Positions 17,511-27,156 are shown, counted from the stretch's first letter. The stretch is DNA of 64,000 nucleotides from Streptomyces sp. NBC_01268 (GCF_036240795.1 NZ_CP108454.1:3472001-3536000), one strand, 5' to 3'. Made by a program: numbers and translations. The notes: a model not told the origin generated them from the letters alone.

Positions 17511-18679
17511 CACAACCGTTCCTGCCGCTCACCGCCCGTTCCCGTGAGGAGACGCACCGCGCCTCCACACCCCTGGAGCTCTTCTTCGACCTGTGTTTCG
17601 TCGTCGCCGTCGCCCAAGCCGGTGCCGAACTCGTGCATGCCGTCGCCGAAGGGCACGCCGGAACCGGGGTCATCAACTACACGATGGTCTTCTGGGCCAT
17701 CTGGTGGGCGTGGATGAACTTCACCTGGTTCGCCTCCGCCTACGACAACGACGACGCCCTCTACCGGGTCGTCACCCTCGTCCAGATCGCCGGCGTCCTC
17801 ATCCTGGCCGCCGGGGTCTCCCGGGCCTTCGAGGACCACGACTTCCTCGTCGTCTACATCGGCTACGTCGTCATGCGGCTCGCGCTCTCGTCCCAGTGGC
17901 TGCGCGCCGCGCACCACGCCACCGATCCGGCCGAGCGGACGATGTGCCGGCGGTACGCGGGCGGGGTCGTCGCCTGCCAGGTCGGGTGGGCCGCGCTGCT
18001 GATCGTGCCCGAGGACGTGCGGCCCTGGGTGTTCCTGGTGATGGCGCTGGCCGAGATGGCCGTCCCCGTGTTCGCGGAGAAGGACGTCACGACCCAGTGG
18101 CACCCGCACCACATCGCCGAGCGCTACGGCCTGTTCACGATCATCGTGCTCGGCGAGTCGATCGCCGCCGCGACGGTCGCCGTGAAGTCGGGCATCACCG
18201 AGAACGACGCCCTGCGCGAGCTGCTGCCCATCGCCGCCGGCGGGCTCCTCATCGTCTTCGCCGCCTGGTGGGTCTACTTCGTCGTCCCCGCCCACGACCG
18301 GCTCGCCTCCAACCGGCAGGGCTTCCTGTGGGGCTACGGGCACTTCCTGATCTTCACCTCGGCCGCAGCGATCGGCGCCGGCCTGGAGATCGCCGTCGAG
18401 CAGGCCGTCGGCGAGGCGCACATCTCCACCCTCGCCGCCTCCTCCGCCGTCACCATCCCCACGGCCGTCTTCCTCCTGTGCGTATGGCTCCTGCACGCCC
18501 GCTACTTCAAGGTCGGCATCGCCCAGCAGGCCGTCCTCCCGGGCTCCGCACTCGCCATCCTCATGTGCACGTTCGCCGGGCACTGGGCGGTCCTCGCGGC
18601 CGGCCTGGTCGCCGCGGCCACGGTCGCGGTGGGGGTGACCCTGACCGCGACCAACCCGGCCACCCGCGACACCGCCTGA
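17507..18679 (+). CDS. Low-temperature-requirement A (LtrA) family membrane protein
   Basis: A 390-residue polytopic membrane protein, about 10-11 helices. The family signature is at the N-terminus: STPLELFFDLCFVVAVAQ, then FWAIWWAWMNFTWFASAYDNDD. IAERYGLFTIIVLGESI lies in the middle. The family is named from a Listeria cold-sensitivity locus; its molecular activity is unknown. It overlaps the chelatase gene by four bases, so the two are co-translated, but a functional link to siroheme is not obvious. Confidence 0.88.
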   Translation: MTQPFLPLTARSREETHRASTPLELFFDLCFVVAVAQAGAELVHAVAEGHAGTGVINYTMVFWAIWWAWMNFTWFASAYDNDDALYRVVTLVQIAGVLILAAGVSRAFEDHDFLVVYIGYVVMRLALSSQWLRAAHHATDPAERTMCRRYAGGVVACQVGWAALLIVPEDVRPWVFLVMALAEMAVPVFAEKDVTTQWHPHHIAERYGLFTIIVLGESIAAATVAVKSGITENDALRELLPIAAGGLLIVFAAWWVYFVVPAHDRLASNRQGFLWGYGHFLIFTSAAAIGAGLEIAVEQAVGEAHISTLAASSAVTIPTAVFLLCVWLLHARYFKVGIAQQAVLPGSALAILMCTFAGHWAVLAAGLVAAATVAVGVTLTATNPATRDTA

Positions 18680-18693
18680 GCCACAATGCCCCC

Positions 18694-21390
18694 ATGATCT
18701 TCCGGCTGCTCGGCCCGCTCACCGTCTCCGGCGCGCCCGCCCCCGGTGGCCCCCGCGTCCGCGCGCTGCTGGCGCTGCTCCTGCTCGACGCGGGGCGAAC
18801 CGTCACCACCGGTCGGCTCGTCGACGGCGTGTACGGGACGGAGCCCCCGGCCGGCGCAGCGAACGCCCTCCAGTCGCAGGTCTCGCGGCTGCGCCGGGTC
18901 CTGCCGGAGGGCGTGTCCGTGGAGCACTCCCCCGCCGGGTACCGGCTGACCGGCACCGGCCCCGAGGACGTGGACGCCCTCCGCTTCGAGCACCTCGCCC
19001 GGGAGGGCGCGCTGGCCGGGGCCGCCGGGGATCCCGTACGGGCGGCGCGGCTGCTGCGGGAGGCGCTCGGGCTGTGGCAGGGGCCCGCCCTCGCGGACGT
19101 ACGGGAGTTCCCGTACGCCGACGGGCAGGCGGCCCGGCTCGAAGCGCTGCGGCTCGACGCCCTGGAGGCCTGCGCGGAGGCGCGGCTCGCCTCCGGCGAG
19201 GATCCCGCCCCGCTCGTACGGGAACTGGCCGAGGCCGCCGCCGCGCACCCCCTCCGCGAGCGGCTGCGCGCGCTCCAGATACGGGCGCTCGCCGGCGCGG
19301 GACGGCAGGCGGAGGCGCTCGCCGCGTACGAGGAGGTGCGCGGGGCGCTCGCGGAGGAGTTGGGGGCGGATCCGTCGCCCGAACTGGCGGCGGCGCACCT
19401 GGCGGTGCTGCGCGGGGAGGGGCCGGCCGGTGCTGCCGTGCGAGACGCGGCACGGGGGCCGGTGGGAGAGCCGGTACGAGAGCCGGTACGGGAAGCCGCA
19501 CGCGAGCCTGCGCGCGGAGCCGTGGGGGAAGGCGTGCGGGACGCCGTACGGGGACCCGCACCGGGACGACCTGTACGAGAGCCCGCACGCGACCCCCTGC
19601 GCGCATCCGTACGCCCCGCGCGTCTGCCCGCGCCGCTCACGGAGTTCGTGGGGCGCGAGGCCGAACGGGAGCGGCTGGGTGCCCTGCTGGCGGCGGCCGC
19701 CGTCCGGCTCGTGACCCTGGTCGGTCCGGGCGGTGCGGGCAAGACCCGGCTCGCGCTGGAGGCGGCGGGCCGTGCCGGGGGCGAGGCCGTCTTCGTCGAC
19801 CTGGGCGCGGTCGGCCGGGGCGAGGCCGCGGGGGCCTTCGCCCGGGCGCTCGGCGTACGGGACACGGCCGCACCGGACCGGCTCGCGCAGTCCCTCGCGG
19901 ACCGGCCGGTGCTCCTCGTCGTCGACAACTGCGAGCACGTCATCGCCGAGACGGCGCCGCTCGTACGGGAGTTGCTGGCGGCCTGCCCGTCGCTGCGGGC
20001 GCTCGCCACCAGCCGCGAGGCCCTGGGCATCACGGGCGAGTCCCTGTTGCCGCTGGGCGCGCTCGCGCCCCTCGCGGCCGAGGAGCTGTTCGTACGGCGC
20101 GGGGCGGCGGCCCTGCCGGGGTTCACGGGGCATCCGCGGGTGGCGGAGGTGTGCGCCGCTCTGGACGGGCTGCCGCTGGCCGTCGAACTGGCGGCGGCAC
20201 GGCTGCGCACGCTGACGGTGGACGAGCTGGCCGACCGGCTCGGCGACCGGTTCCGGCTGCTCTCGCGGGGCGACCGGACGGCACCGGAACGGCACCGGAC
20301 ACTCGCCGCGGTGGTGGAGTGGAGCTGGTCCCTCCTGACCGAGGAGGAACGGACGCTCGCCGCGCGCCTCGCGGTCTTCCGGGGCGGGGCGACCGCCGAG
20401 GCGGCGGCCCGGGTGTGCGGGGTGGAGCGGGCGGACGCCGAGGACGTGCTGGCCTCGCTGACCGAGAAGTCCCTGGTGGAGCGGGTTCCCGACGGGAGCG
20501 CCGGCGGCGGGCGCTACCGGATGCTGGAGACCGTCCGCGCCTACGCGGCGGACCGGCTGCCCGCCGACGACCCCGCGCCCGCCTCCCACACCGCGTACTA
20601 CCTGGGCCTCGCCCGGACGGCCGACCCCGAACTGCGCGGCGCCGCCCAGCTGGACTGGCTGGCCCGCCTCGACGCGGAGGACGCCGACCTGCGGGCGGCC
20701 CTGCGCCGCGCGACCCCGGCGGACGGCCTCCGCCTGGTGGCCGCGCTGACCCCGTACTGGTGGCTGCGCGGCCTGCGCGGCCAGGTGTCCGGGCTGGCGG
20801 CGGAGCTGCTTGAACGGGTGGAGGCGGAGGGCGGCGACGGCTTCCTCCACGACGACGGCCTCGGCGAGGAGTACGCCCTCTGCGTCCTCGCCTCCCGCCT
20901 GCGGGACGAGCGACGCGTCGAGCGGGCCCGCGGGCTCCTCACCCATCGCGACGAGCCGCTGCGGCAGCCGTTCACCGCCTTCCTGTGGGCGACGTCCGTC
21001 GGGCCCGAGGCCCGGCTCCCGGTCCCCGACGACGCCTGGTCGCGCGCCCTGGACCAGGTCGGGCGCGGGCATCTGGCGCTCGGCCGCGGCGAGGAGGAGG
21101 CGGCCCGCACGTGCCTGGCGGAGGCGCTGGAGGGGTTCCGGGCGCTCGGGGAGCGGTGGGGTACGGCCACCGCGCTGGAGGGACTCGCCGCGCTCTCCGA
21201 CGAGCCGCTGCCCCTCCTCGCCGAGGCGCTGGCGCTCTTCGAGTCGCTGGGGGTCGCCGAGGACGTCGTCGACCTGCTGCTGCGCCGCGCCGTCCGCCAC
21301 GAGACCGCGGGCGAGCCGGAGGCAGCCGCCGCCGACCGCGCCCGCGCGACGGAGACGGCCCGCCGGGCGGGGCTGCCGCAGCCCGCCTGA
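18694..21390 (+). CDS. AfsR/SARP-type regulator: OmpR-like DNA-binding, BTAD, NB-ARC-like ATPase
   Basis: An 898-residue transcriptional regulator. An OmpR-like winged helix (about 1-90; LLGPLTV, ANALQSQVSRLRRVL) is followed by the bacterial transcriptional activator domain (about 95-245). A STAND-type ATPase comes next, with Walker A GPGGAGKTRLA near residue 350 and Walker B VLLVVDNCEH near 410. The C-terminal third is helical and TPR-like. Residues about 248-310 form a degenerate Arg/Glu/Pro/Ala repeat linker. Such proteins usually activate antibiotic or stress genes in response to ATP binding. No biosynthetic cluster adjoins, so the target is unknown. It starts 14 bases after ltrA. Confidence 0.88.
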   Translation: MIFRLLGPLTVSGAPAPGGPRVRALLALLLLDAGRTVTTGRLVDGVYGTEPPAGAANALQSQVSRLRRVLPEGVSVEHSPAGYRLTGTGPEDVDALRFEHLAREGALAGAAGDPVRAARLLREALGLWQGPALADVREFPYADGQAARLEALRLDALEACAEARLASGEDPAPLVRELAEAAAAHPLRERLRALQIRALAGAGRQAEALAAYEEVRGALAEELGADPSPELAAAHLAVLRGEGPAGAAVRDAARGPVGEPVREPVREAAREPARGAVGEGVRDAVRGPAPGRPVREPARDPLRASVRPARLPAPLTEFVGREAERERLGALLAAAAVRLVTLVGPGGAGKTRLALEAAGRAGGEAVFVDLGAVGRGEAAGAFARALGVRDTAAPDRLAQSLADRPVLLVVDNCEHVIAETAPLVRELLAACPSLRALATSREALGITGESLLPLGALAPLAAEELFVRRGAAALPGFTGHPRVAEVCAALDGLPLAVELAAARLRTLTVDELADRLGDRFRLLSRGDRTAPERHRTLAAVVEWSWSLLTEEERTLAARLAVFRGGATAEAAARVCGVERADAEDVLASLTEKSLVERVPDGSAGGGRYRMLETVRAYAADRLPADDPAPASHTAYYLGLARTADPELRGAAQLDWLARLDAEDADLRAALRRATPADGLRLVAALTPYWWLRGLRGQVSGLAAELLERVEAEGGDGFLHDDGLGEEYALCVLASRLRDERRVERARGLLTHRDEPLRQPFTAFLWATSVGPEARLPVPDDAWSRALDQVGRGHLALGRGEEEAARTCLAEALEGFRALGERWGTATALEGLAALSDEPLPLLAEALALFESLGVAEDVVDLLLRRAVRHETAGEPEAAAADRARATETARRAGLPQPA
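19438..19615 (+). repeat. Degenerate repeat encoding the regulator's linker
   Basis: Short units of the type GTACGRGAG-C and GCACGSGAG-C recur and encode VRE-P/ARE-P dipeptide-like repeats between the activator domain and the ATPase. The tract keeps the reading frame open throughout. Confidence 0.65.
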
Positions 21391-21636
21391 CCGGCGCCCG
21401 CCTGCCGAGCAGGGCTCCCACGGCCCGCCCGCCCCGGCCACGCGGCCCCGCCGCGCGGGACTCCCGCCGTCTGCGCCCCGGCCGTCCCGCGCCCCCGCTC
21501 GCCTCCCGCCCAACGCCTCGCCAGCCCCCGTCAGCCCCCGTCAGCGATCGGTGCGCGGTCGGTCAGCGTCCCCGGCCACTCTCCTTCCTGTCGAGGCGAT
21601 CGCCCGGCACCCACCCTCCGAGGAGAGGCCGCCCTC

Positions 21637-22440
21637 ATGCGGAGCACCCTGCACACCGACCCCACCGCCTTCCCCCGTACGGCTCTCGTCACCGGGGCCT
21701 CCCGGGGGATCGGGCGGGCCATCGCCCGGCGGCTCGCCCGGGACGGGATGGTCGTCGCCGTGCACTACGGGTCCGACGCGGTCGCCGCTCAGGAGACCGT
21801 CGAGCTGATCAGCGGGGAGGGCGGGCGGGCGTTCGCGGTCGGGGCCGAGCTCGGGTCGTACGAGGGGGTACGGGCCCTGGTCGAGGGGGTGCGGGCCGGG
21901 TTCGTCGCGCATGCCGGGGACGCCGGGCTCGACGTGCTCGTCAACAACGCGGCCGTCACCGCCTCCGGCGGGCACCTCCACGACGAGACGCCCGAGGAGT
22001 TCGACCGGGTCTTCGCGGTCAACGTGCGGGCCCCCTTCTTCCTGGTGCAGCAGCTGCTCCCGGTGCTGCGCGACGGCGGCGCGATCGTCAACATCGGTTC
22101 CGCCGTCACCCGCATCTCGCTCTCCGACGAGCTGGCGTACGCGATGACCAAGGGCGCGATGGAGACCTTCACCCGCACCCTCGCCAACGTCGTCGGCGCC
22201 CGCCGGATCACCGTCAACACGGTCGCCCCGGGGCCCACGCAGACCGCCGGCCTGACCGCCGCGATGGCGGCCATGCCGCAGCTGGAGGGGATGCTGATCG
22301 GCGGGCAGGCGCTCCCGTGGGTCGGTCAGCCCGAGGACGTCGCCGACCCGGTCGCCTTCCTCGCCTCCGCCGACGGCCGCTGGATCACCGGCACCGTGAT
22401 CGACGCATCCGGCGGCACGTACCTCGGGCCCAAGCGCTGA
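21637..22440 (+). CDS. Short-chain dehydrogenase/reductase (SDR)
   Basis: A 267-residue classical SDR. The NAD(P)-binding motif TGASRGIG is near residue 18, NNAA near residue 106, the catalytic Ser near 152 and the YxxxK motif (Y-A-M-T-K) near 167. The end shows the usual ASADGRWITGTVIDASGG block. NADPH preference is suggested by basic residues after the Gly motif and typical of the FabG-like group, but the substrate is unknown. A strong GAGGAGAGG ribosome site precedes ATG 21637. It is followed after 21 bases by the P1 peptidase gene, probably one operon. Confidence 0.87.
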   Translation: MRSTLHTDPTAFPRTALVTGASRGIGRAIARRLARDGMVVAVHYGSDAVAAQETVELISGEGGRAFAVGAELGSYEGVRALVEGVRAGFVAHAGDAGLDVLVNNAAVTASGGHLHDETPEEFDRVFAVNVRAPFFLVQQLLPVLRDGGAIVNIGSAVTRISLSDELAYAMTKGAMETFTRTLANVVGARRITVNTVAPGPTQTAGLTAAMAAMPQLEGMLIGGQALPWVGQPEDVADPVAFLASADGRWITGTVIDASGGTYLGPKR

Positions 22441-22461
22441 CCCGCGTGGTACGCAGGTGAC

Positions 22462-23517
22462 ATGACACTGCATCGGCACGACGCACTCACCGACGTGGGC
22501 GGCCTGCGGGTCGGCCACGCGCGGGTCCCCGGGGCCCGGGCGCTCTCCGGGACCACCGTCGTCCTCGCCCCGGAGGGCGGGGCCGTGGCCGCCGTGGACG
22601 TGCGCGGAGGGGGGCCGGGCACCCGGGAGACGGACGCGCTGGACCCCCGGAACCTGGTCCAGCGGATCGACGCCGTCGTCCTGACCGGCGGCAGCGCCTA
22701 CGGGCTCGACGCCGCGGGCGGGGTGATGGCCTGGCTGGAGGAGCGGCGGCGCGGGGTGCGGGTCGGGCCCGACCCGGCGCACGTGGTGCCGGTGGTCCCC
22801 GCCGCCTGCCTCTTCGACCTCGGCAGGGGCGGCGACTTCGCGGCCCGCCCCGACGCGTCGACCGGCCGGGCGGCGGTGGAGGACGCGGCCGCGGCCGGGC
22901 CGTACGCGCCGGTGGCGACGGGCACGGTGGGCGCGGGCACGGGGGCCGTGGTCGGCGGGCTCAAGGGCGGGGTGGGGACGGCGAGCACCGTGCTGCCCTC
23001 GGGGATCACGGTCGGGGTGCTCGTGGTCGTGAACGCGGTCGGCTCGGCGGTCGACCCGGAGACGGGCGTGCCGTACGGGCGGTACTTCGCCGGCGGGTGG
23101 CCCGGCCGGCCCGACCCGGCCGTGCACGAGGCGGCGCGGCGCCGGCTGGCCGAGGCCCGGGCGAAGTCGGCGGCGCCGCCCATGAACACGACGCTCGCGG
23201 TGGTCGGCACGGACGCGGCGCTGACCCGCGCGCAGGCGCAGAAGCTGGCGGGGACGGCGCACGACGGCATCGCGCGCGCCGTCCGTCCGGTGCATCTTCT
23301 CAACGACGGCGACACGGTCTTCGCCCTCGCGACCGGGGAGCGCGAACTGCCCTCCGAGGCGGGCCCGCTCGCCCTCAACGAGATCCTCGCGGCGGGCGCC
23401 GACACGGTCACCAGGGCCATTGTCCAGGCGGTTCTCGCGCCGGACACGGGCGTGACGGGACCGGGCGGGGACCACCCCGCCTACCGTGAGCTCTACGGCG
23501 ACACGTACGACGACTAG
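22462..23517 (+). CDS. P1-family N-terminal-nucleophile peptidase (NylC/DmpA-like)
   Basis: A 351-residue member of peptidase family S58/P1. Conserved blocks are LTDVGGLRVGH, the VLTGGSAYGLDAAGGVM loop near residue 75-90 and GVGTASTVLPSGITVG. The expected autocleavage site is M241-N242-T243-T244: cleavage between Asn and Thr would free Thr243 as the nucleophile, as in nylon-oligomer hydrolase NylC, whereas DmpA/BapA use Ser. The substrate may be small amides, beta-peptides or omega-amino oligomers; it cannot be fixed from sequence. The protein has no signal peptide. Confidence 0.85.
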   Translation: MTLHRHDALTDVGGLRVGHARVPGARALSGTTVVLAPEGGAVAAVDVRGGGPGTRETDALDPRNLVQRIDAVVLTGGSAYGLDAAGGVMAWLEERRRGVRVGPDPAHVVPVVPAACLFDLGRGGDFAARPDASTGRAAVEDAAAAGPYAPVATGTVGAGTGAVVGGLKGGVGTASTVLPSGITVGVLVVVNAVGSAVDPETGVPYGRYFAGGWPGRPDPAVHEAARRRLAEARAKSAAPPMNTTLAVVGTDAALTRAQAQKLAGTAHDGIARAVRPVHLLNDGDTVFALATGERELPSEAGPLALNEILAAGADTVTRAIVQAVLAPDTGVTGPGGDHPAYRELYGDTYDD

Positions 23518-23555
23518 CCCCCCGAAGCGACTCCCGGTATACCAAAGGGAGTTGA

Positions 23556-23604
23556 CGAACGCGCGCGGGGGCGCGGGAACTCCATACGCGCCCCCGTTCG
23601 TTTT
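23556..23604. terminator. Terminator hairpin after the P1 peptidase gene
   Basis: A stem of 9 bp (23567-23575 with 23587-23595) is extended after a bulge by 5 bp (23556-23560 with 23596-23600) and followed directly by TTTT. This is the most classical terminator in the window. Confidence 0.7.
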
Positions 23605-23687
23605 CCCGAACGCCGGACACGATGTCAGACCCAGGGACTACGTTTAGCAAGCATCAAGTGACATGCGGCGACGGCCTGGAGACCCCC

Positions 23688-24476
23688 TTGAACGATCCGC
23701 ACGATCCGCAGGATCTTTCGCACGATCCGTACGAGACGACCGACACCCAGGTTGAGCGGCTCCTCGGCCGGGCGCTCAACTCCTTCGACCTGCCCGACTC
23801 CACGGTCGAGCGCCTGGCGTCCGCGCTCGCCCACTCCAGCACGCTGCACTCCTCGCACCACAGCGCCTCACTGCACCGCACGACCTACCGCCACGCCTAC
23901 CTGCTCGCCGACGGCACCGCCCTGACCCTCTGGGAGCTGGTGCACAACTCCGGCCGCGACGGCACCGAGCAGCACGAGCTGTACGTGGAGGAGTCCGAGG
24001 CCCGGCTCGCCGCCTCGCGCCTGCCGGCCGGCCCCTCGCTCGGCTGGAGCGTGGAGCGCCCGGACGGTGCGGCGGCCGACGAGGACGACGACCTGGAGGT
24101 GCTGAGCGCGCTCCTCGCGCGCCCCATACCCGCCCAGCCCAGGATGTACGTGCCGGACAACTCCGCGGACCACGCCCGCCGGGTGCTCCGGCGCGCGGAG
24201 AACGCCGACCGGCCCGGCGAGCCGACCGCCCGGCGGCTGCGGCTCGCGTTCGCGCACCACATCACGCAGGCCTTCGGGCGCCAGTGCGCTGTGGAGGGCG
24301 GCCGGGACGCCGGCTTCACCCTCTACGAGCACCAGTTCCTGCTCCTCGACGGCAGCGAGGTCAGCCTCTGGGAGGTCGAGCACACGGCGACCCCCGACGG
24401 GCGCCACATGTGCGAGGTGTACGAGGACGAGCGCGCGGCCCGCGGAGCGATGGAGTCCCGCTCCCGGGTGCGGTGA
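23688..24476 (+). CDS. DUF6227-type protein of unknown function
   Basis: A soluble protein of about 262 residues, known as a family from Streptomyces and without an assigned function. It contains an internal duplication: TYRHAYLLADGTALTLWELVHN near residue 70 and FTLYEHQFLLLDGSEVSLWEVEH near residue 228 share the pattern L.DG..(L/S)LWE(L/V).H. A helical VERLLGRALNSFDLP block stands at the start. TTG 23688 is chosen because GGAG lies 6 bases upstream; ATG 23622 has no ribosome site and overlaps the probable promoter region. It stands alone between terminators. Confidence 0.75.
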   Translation: MNDPHDPQDLSHDPYETTDTQVERLLGRALNSFDLPDSTVERLASALAHSSTLHSSHHSASLHRTTYRHAYLLADGTALTLWELVHNSGRDGTEQHELYVEESEARLAASRLPAGPSLGWSVERPDGAAADEDDDLEVLSALLARPIPAQPRMYVPDNSADHARRVLRRAENADRPGEPTARRLRLAFAHHITQAFGRQCAVEGGRDAGFTLYEHQFLLLDGSEVSLWEVEHTATPDGRHMCEVYEDERAARGAMESRSRVR

Positions 24477-24503
24477 CCCCGCGCCTTCTCCTGGTCCGCG
24501 CCC

Positions 24504-24531
24504 AGAGAGGGGCCCCGCAGGGCCCCTCTCT
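24504..24531. terminator. Bidirectional terminator between convergent genes
   Basis: A perfect 12-bp stem (24504-24515 with 24520-24531) with a CGCA loop lies between the DUF6227 gene and the convergent MFS gene. It can end transcription from both sides. Confidence 0.75.
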
Positions 24532-24584
24532 CCACCGTCGCTCGGCCGACTGCCGCCCGTCGGCTACCGACTCGCCTGACGCGC

Positions 24585-26123
24585 TCAGGAGACGAGCGCC
24601 GCCTCCTTCTCCACCGTGACCTCGGTCCGGGCGGTCGGCTCTTCGCTGTCGTCGCCGCCCTCCAGGTGCTGCTTCGGCTTGGCCGGGAGCGCGAACATGA
24701 CCAGGAAGATGACGCCCAGCACGGCCGCCGCCCAGCCCAGCGAGTTCTGGAACGCGTCGGTGAACGCCGCCCCCGTCTCCGCCGGGAAGCGGGCCAGCCG
24801 CTCGTCGTCGATCGTCCCGAAGAACACCACCGACACCAGGCCGAGGCCCAGCGCGTTGCCCATCTGACCGGTCGTGTTGATCAGGCCCGAGGCCGAACCG
24901 GCGTGCTCGCGCGGCACCTCCGAGAGGACCGCGTCCGTCAGCGGGGCGACGATCAGGCCCATGCCGAGGCCCATCACGACCAGCGGCGGGATCATCTGCC
25001 AGGAGTGGATCCCGGCGCCGTACCGGCCCGCCTCGAAGAGGTAGAGCAGGATGCCCGCGGCCATGGTCAGGGCGCCCGCCTGGAGCACCTTGCGGCCGAA
25101 GCGCGGCACCAGCTGCTGCACCGACAGGCCCGCCGCCATGGAGACCGCGATCGAGAACGGCACACCGGTCAGACCCGCGTGGAGCGGGGTCCAGCCGAGG
25201 CCGATCTGCATGTAGAGCGTCCAGACCAGGAAGAAGATGCCCATCACGACACCGAAGGTGAGCTGCACCGCGATGCCCGCCGCGAAGCTCTTCACCTTGA
25301 ACAGCGACAGCTCGACGAGCGGCGAGCCGTCCTTCTTCGTCTTGTACTTCTCGTACGCGACGAGGGCGGCGAAGACGACGAGGCTGCCGGCCATCATCAG
25401 GTGGCCCCACAGCGGCCAGCCCAGCTCACGGCCGCGGGTCAGCGGGTAGATCAGCATGAGCAGCGCGCCGGTCACCAGGATCATGCCGACCAGGTCGAGG
25501 CGGAGCGCCTTCGGGGCCTTGGACTCGGTGATGAAGCGGCGGCCCAGGATGATCGCGGCGACGCCGACCGGCAGGTTGATGAGGAAGATCGGGCGCCACT
25601 CGAGGCCCGCGATGTTCCACTGGGTGAGCAGCGCGCCGAGGAGCGGGCCGGAGACCGCGCCCAGGCCGATGATCGCGCCGAACATGCCGAAGACCTTGCC
25701 GCGCTCGTGCGCCGGGAAGGTGACGTGCACGATCGAGAGGACCTGCGGCACCATCATGGCCGCCGCGGCGCCCTGGAGCAGGCGGGAGCCGACCAGCATC
25801 TCCTGGTTGGCGGCGATGCCGCACAGGGCCGAGGCGATCGTGAAGCCCGCGGTGCCGACCAGGAAGAGGCGCTTGCGGCCGTAGATGTCGCCCAGCCGGC
25901 CGCCGGTGATCAGGCCCGCGGCGAAGGCGAGCGCGTATCCGGCGGTGATCCACTGGATCGCGCCGAAGGAGGCGCCGAGGTCCCGCTCGATGCTGGGGAT
26001 CGCGATGTTCACGATCGTGGCGTCGACCAGGTCCATGAAGGCGGCGGTCATGACGATGGCGAGGGCGATCCAGCGCCTCTTGTCGGTGGGGGCCGCTTCC
26101 GTGACGGCGTCGTGTGCACTCAT
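24585..26123 (-). CDS. MFS drug exporter, DHA2 (14-helix) family
   Basis: A 512-residue membrane transporter with 14 predicted helices. Signature regions are DLVDATIVNIAIPSIERDL (motif D1 in helix 1), GRLGDIYGRKRLF (motif A) and GAVSGPLLGALLTQW (motif C of drug:H+ antiporters). It should pump a hydrophobic or cationic compound out of the cell with proton influx. It is divergent from a WYL-type regulator with 62 bases between the starts, so that regulator very likely controls it. The substrate is unknown. Confidence 0.88.
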   Translation of the reverse strand: MSAHDAVTEAAPTDKRRWIALAIVMTAAFMDLVDATIVNIAIPSIERDLGASFGAIQWITAGYALAFAAGLITGGRLGDIYGRKRLFLVGTAGFTIASALCGIAANQEMLVGSRLLQGAAAAMMVPQVLSIVHVTFPAHERGKVFGMFGAIIGLGAVSGPLLGALLTQWNIAGLEWRPIFLINLPVGVAAIILGRRFITESKAPKALRLDLVGMILVTGALLMLIYPLTRGRELGWPLWGHLMMAGSLVVFAALVAYEKYKTKKDGSPLVELSLFKVKSFAAGIAVQLTFGVVMGIFFLVWTLYMQIGLGWTPLHAGLTGVPFSIAVSMAAGLSVQQLVPRFGRKVLQAGALTMAAGILLYLFEAGRYGAGIHSWQMIPPLVVMGLGMGLIVAPLTDAVLSEVPREHAGSASGLINTTGQMGNALGLGLVSVVFFGTIDDERLARFPAETGAAFTDAFQNSLGWAAAVLGVIFLVMFALPAKPKQHLEGGDDSEEPTARTEVTVEKEAALVS

Positions 26124-26185
26124 ACGAGAAAGATAAGAGTGAAATAGGTCAGTCCATGTCCTAGATGCGCCGCATCCTGGAACAC

Positions 26186-27148
26186 ATGACGGACACTCCG
26201 GCACGACTCCTGAATCTGCTGTCGCTCCTCCAGACCCCGCGCGAGTGGCCCGGCAGCGAGCTCGCCGAGCGGCTCGCGGTCTCCGCGCGCACGATCCGAC
26301 GGGACATCGACCGACTGCGGGACCTCGGCTATCCCGTCGAGGCCAGCAAGGGCGCGGTGGGCGGCTACCGCCTGGTCGCCGGTACGGCGATGCCGCCGCT
26401 GCTCCTCGACGACGAGGAGGCGGTGGCCATCGCGGTCGGCCTGCGGGCCGGGGCGGGCCACGCCATCGAGGGCGTCGAGGAGGCCTCCGTACGGGCCCTG
26501 GCCAAGCTGGAGCAGGTGCTGCCGTCCCGGCTGCGGCACCGGGTCTCCACCCTCCAGAACGCGACGATCCCGCTGACCCGCGGGGACGGCGCGACGGTCG
26601 CCCCCTCCACCCTCACGGCACTCGCGGGCGCGGTGACGGGGCAGGAACGCCTGCGCTTCGGCTACCGGGCGGGCGACGGCACCGAGTCGAAGCGGCTCGT
26701 CGAGCCGTACCGGCTGGTGTCGACGGGGCGGCGGTGGTACCTCGTCGCGTACGACCTGGGGCGCGAGGACTGGCGCACCTTCCGGGTCGACCGGGTCAGC
26801 GAGCCGTTCCCGACGGGCGCCCGCTTCACCCCGCGCGAGCTCCCGGCGGAGGACGCCGCCGCCTACATGGCCCGGTCGATGGCCCGGGCCCAGCCCGAGC
26901 TCGACCTGGACGTCAGCTTCGAGGCCCCGGCCGACTTCGTCACCGGCCGCCTCCCGTCCCATCTGGCGCCGACGGCGACCGGCGAGACGAGCTGCCGCCT
27001 GCGCACCCGTACGACCGACTCGACCGAGTGGCTGGCCGTGCGCCTGGCCCTGGTCGACGCACCCTTCACCATCCACGGGCCGGAGTCGCTGCGCACCTAC
27101 GTGGCGGACCTGTCGACGCGGCTGGCGGCGGCGGTCCCGGAGCGCTGA
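26186..27148 (+). CDS. YafY-type HTH/WYL-domain transcriptional regulator
   Basis: A 320-residue regulator. The N-terminal HTH (about 1-60; LLSLLQTPREWPGSELAERLAVS, then RTIRRDIDRLRDLG) is followed by a WYL domain (about 125-205) with the ligand-contact block VEPYRLVSTGRRWYLVAYD and the DWRTFRVDRV strand. A WCX-type C-terminal extension completes it. WYL domains sense small nucleotides or other ligands. The gene is divergent from a DHA2 exporter, which is the likely target. ATG 26186 is preferred over 26165 because the protein then starts at the usual MTDTPARLL. Confidence 0.85.
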   Translation: MTDTPARLLNLLSLLQTPREWPGSELAERLAVSARTIRRDIDRLRDLGYPVEASKGAVGGYRLVAGTAMPPLLLDDEEAVAIAVGLRAGAGHAIEGVEEASVRALAKLEQVLPSRLRHRVSTLQNATIPLTRGDGATVAPSTLTALAGAVTGQERLRFGYRAGDGTESKRLVEPYRLVSTGRRWYLVAYDLGREDWRTFRVDRVSEPFPTGARFTPRELPAEDAAAYMARSMARAQPELDLDVSFEAPADFVTGRLPSHLAPTATGETSCRLRTRTTDSTEWLAVRLALVDAPFTIHGPESLRTYVADLSTRLAAAVPER

Positions 27149-27156
27149 CGCACGGG

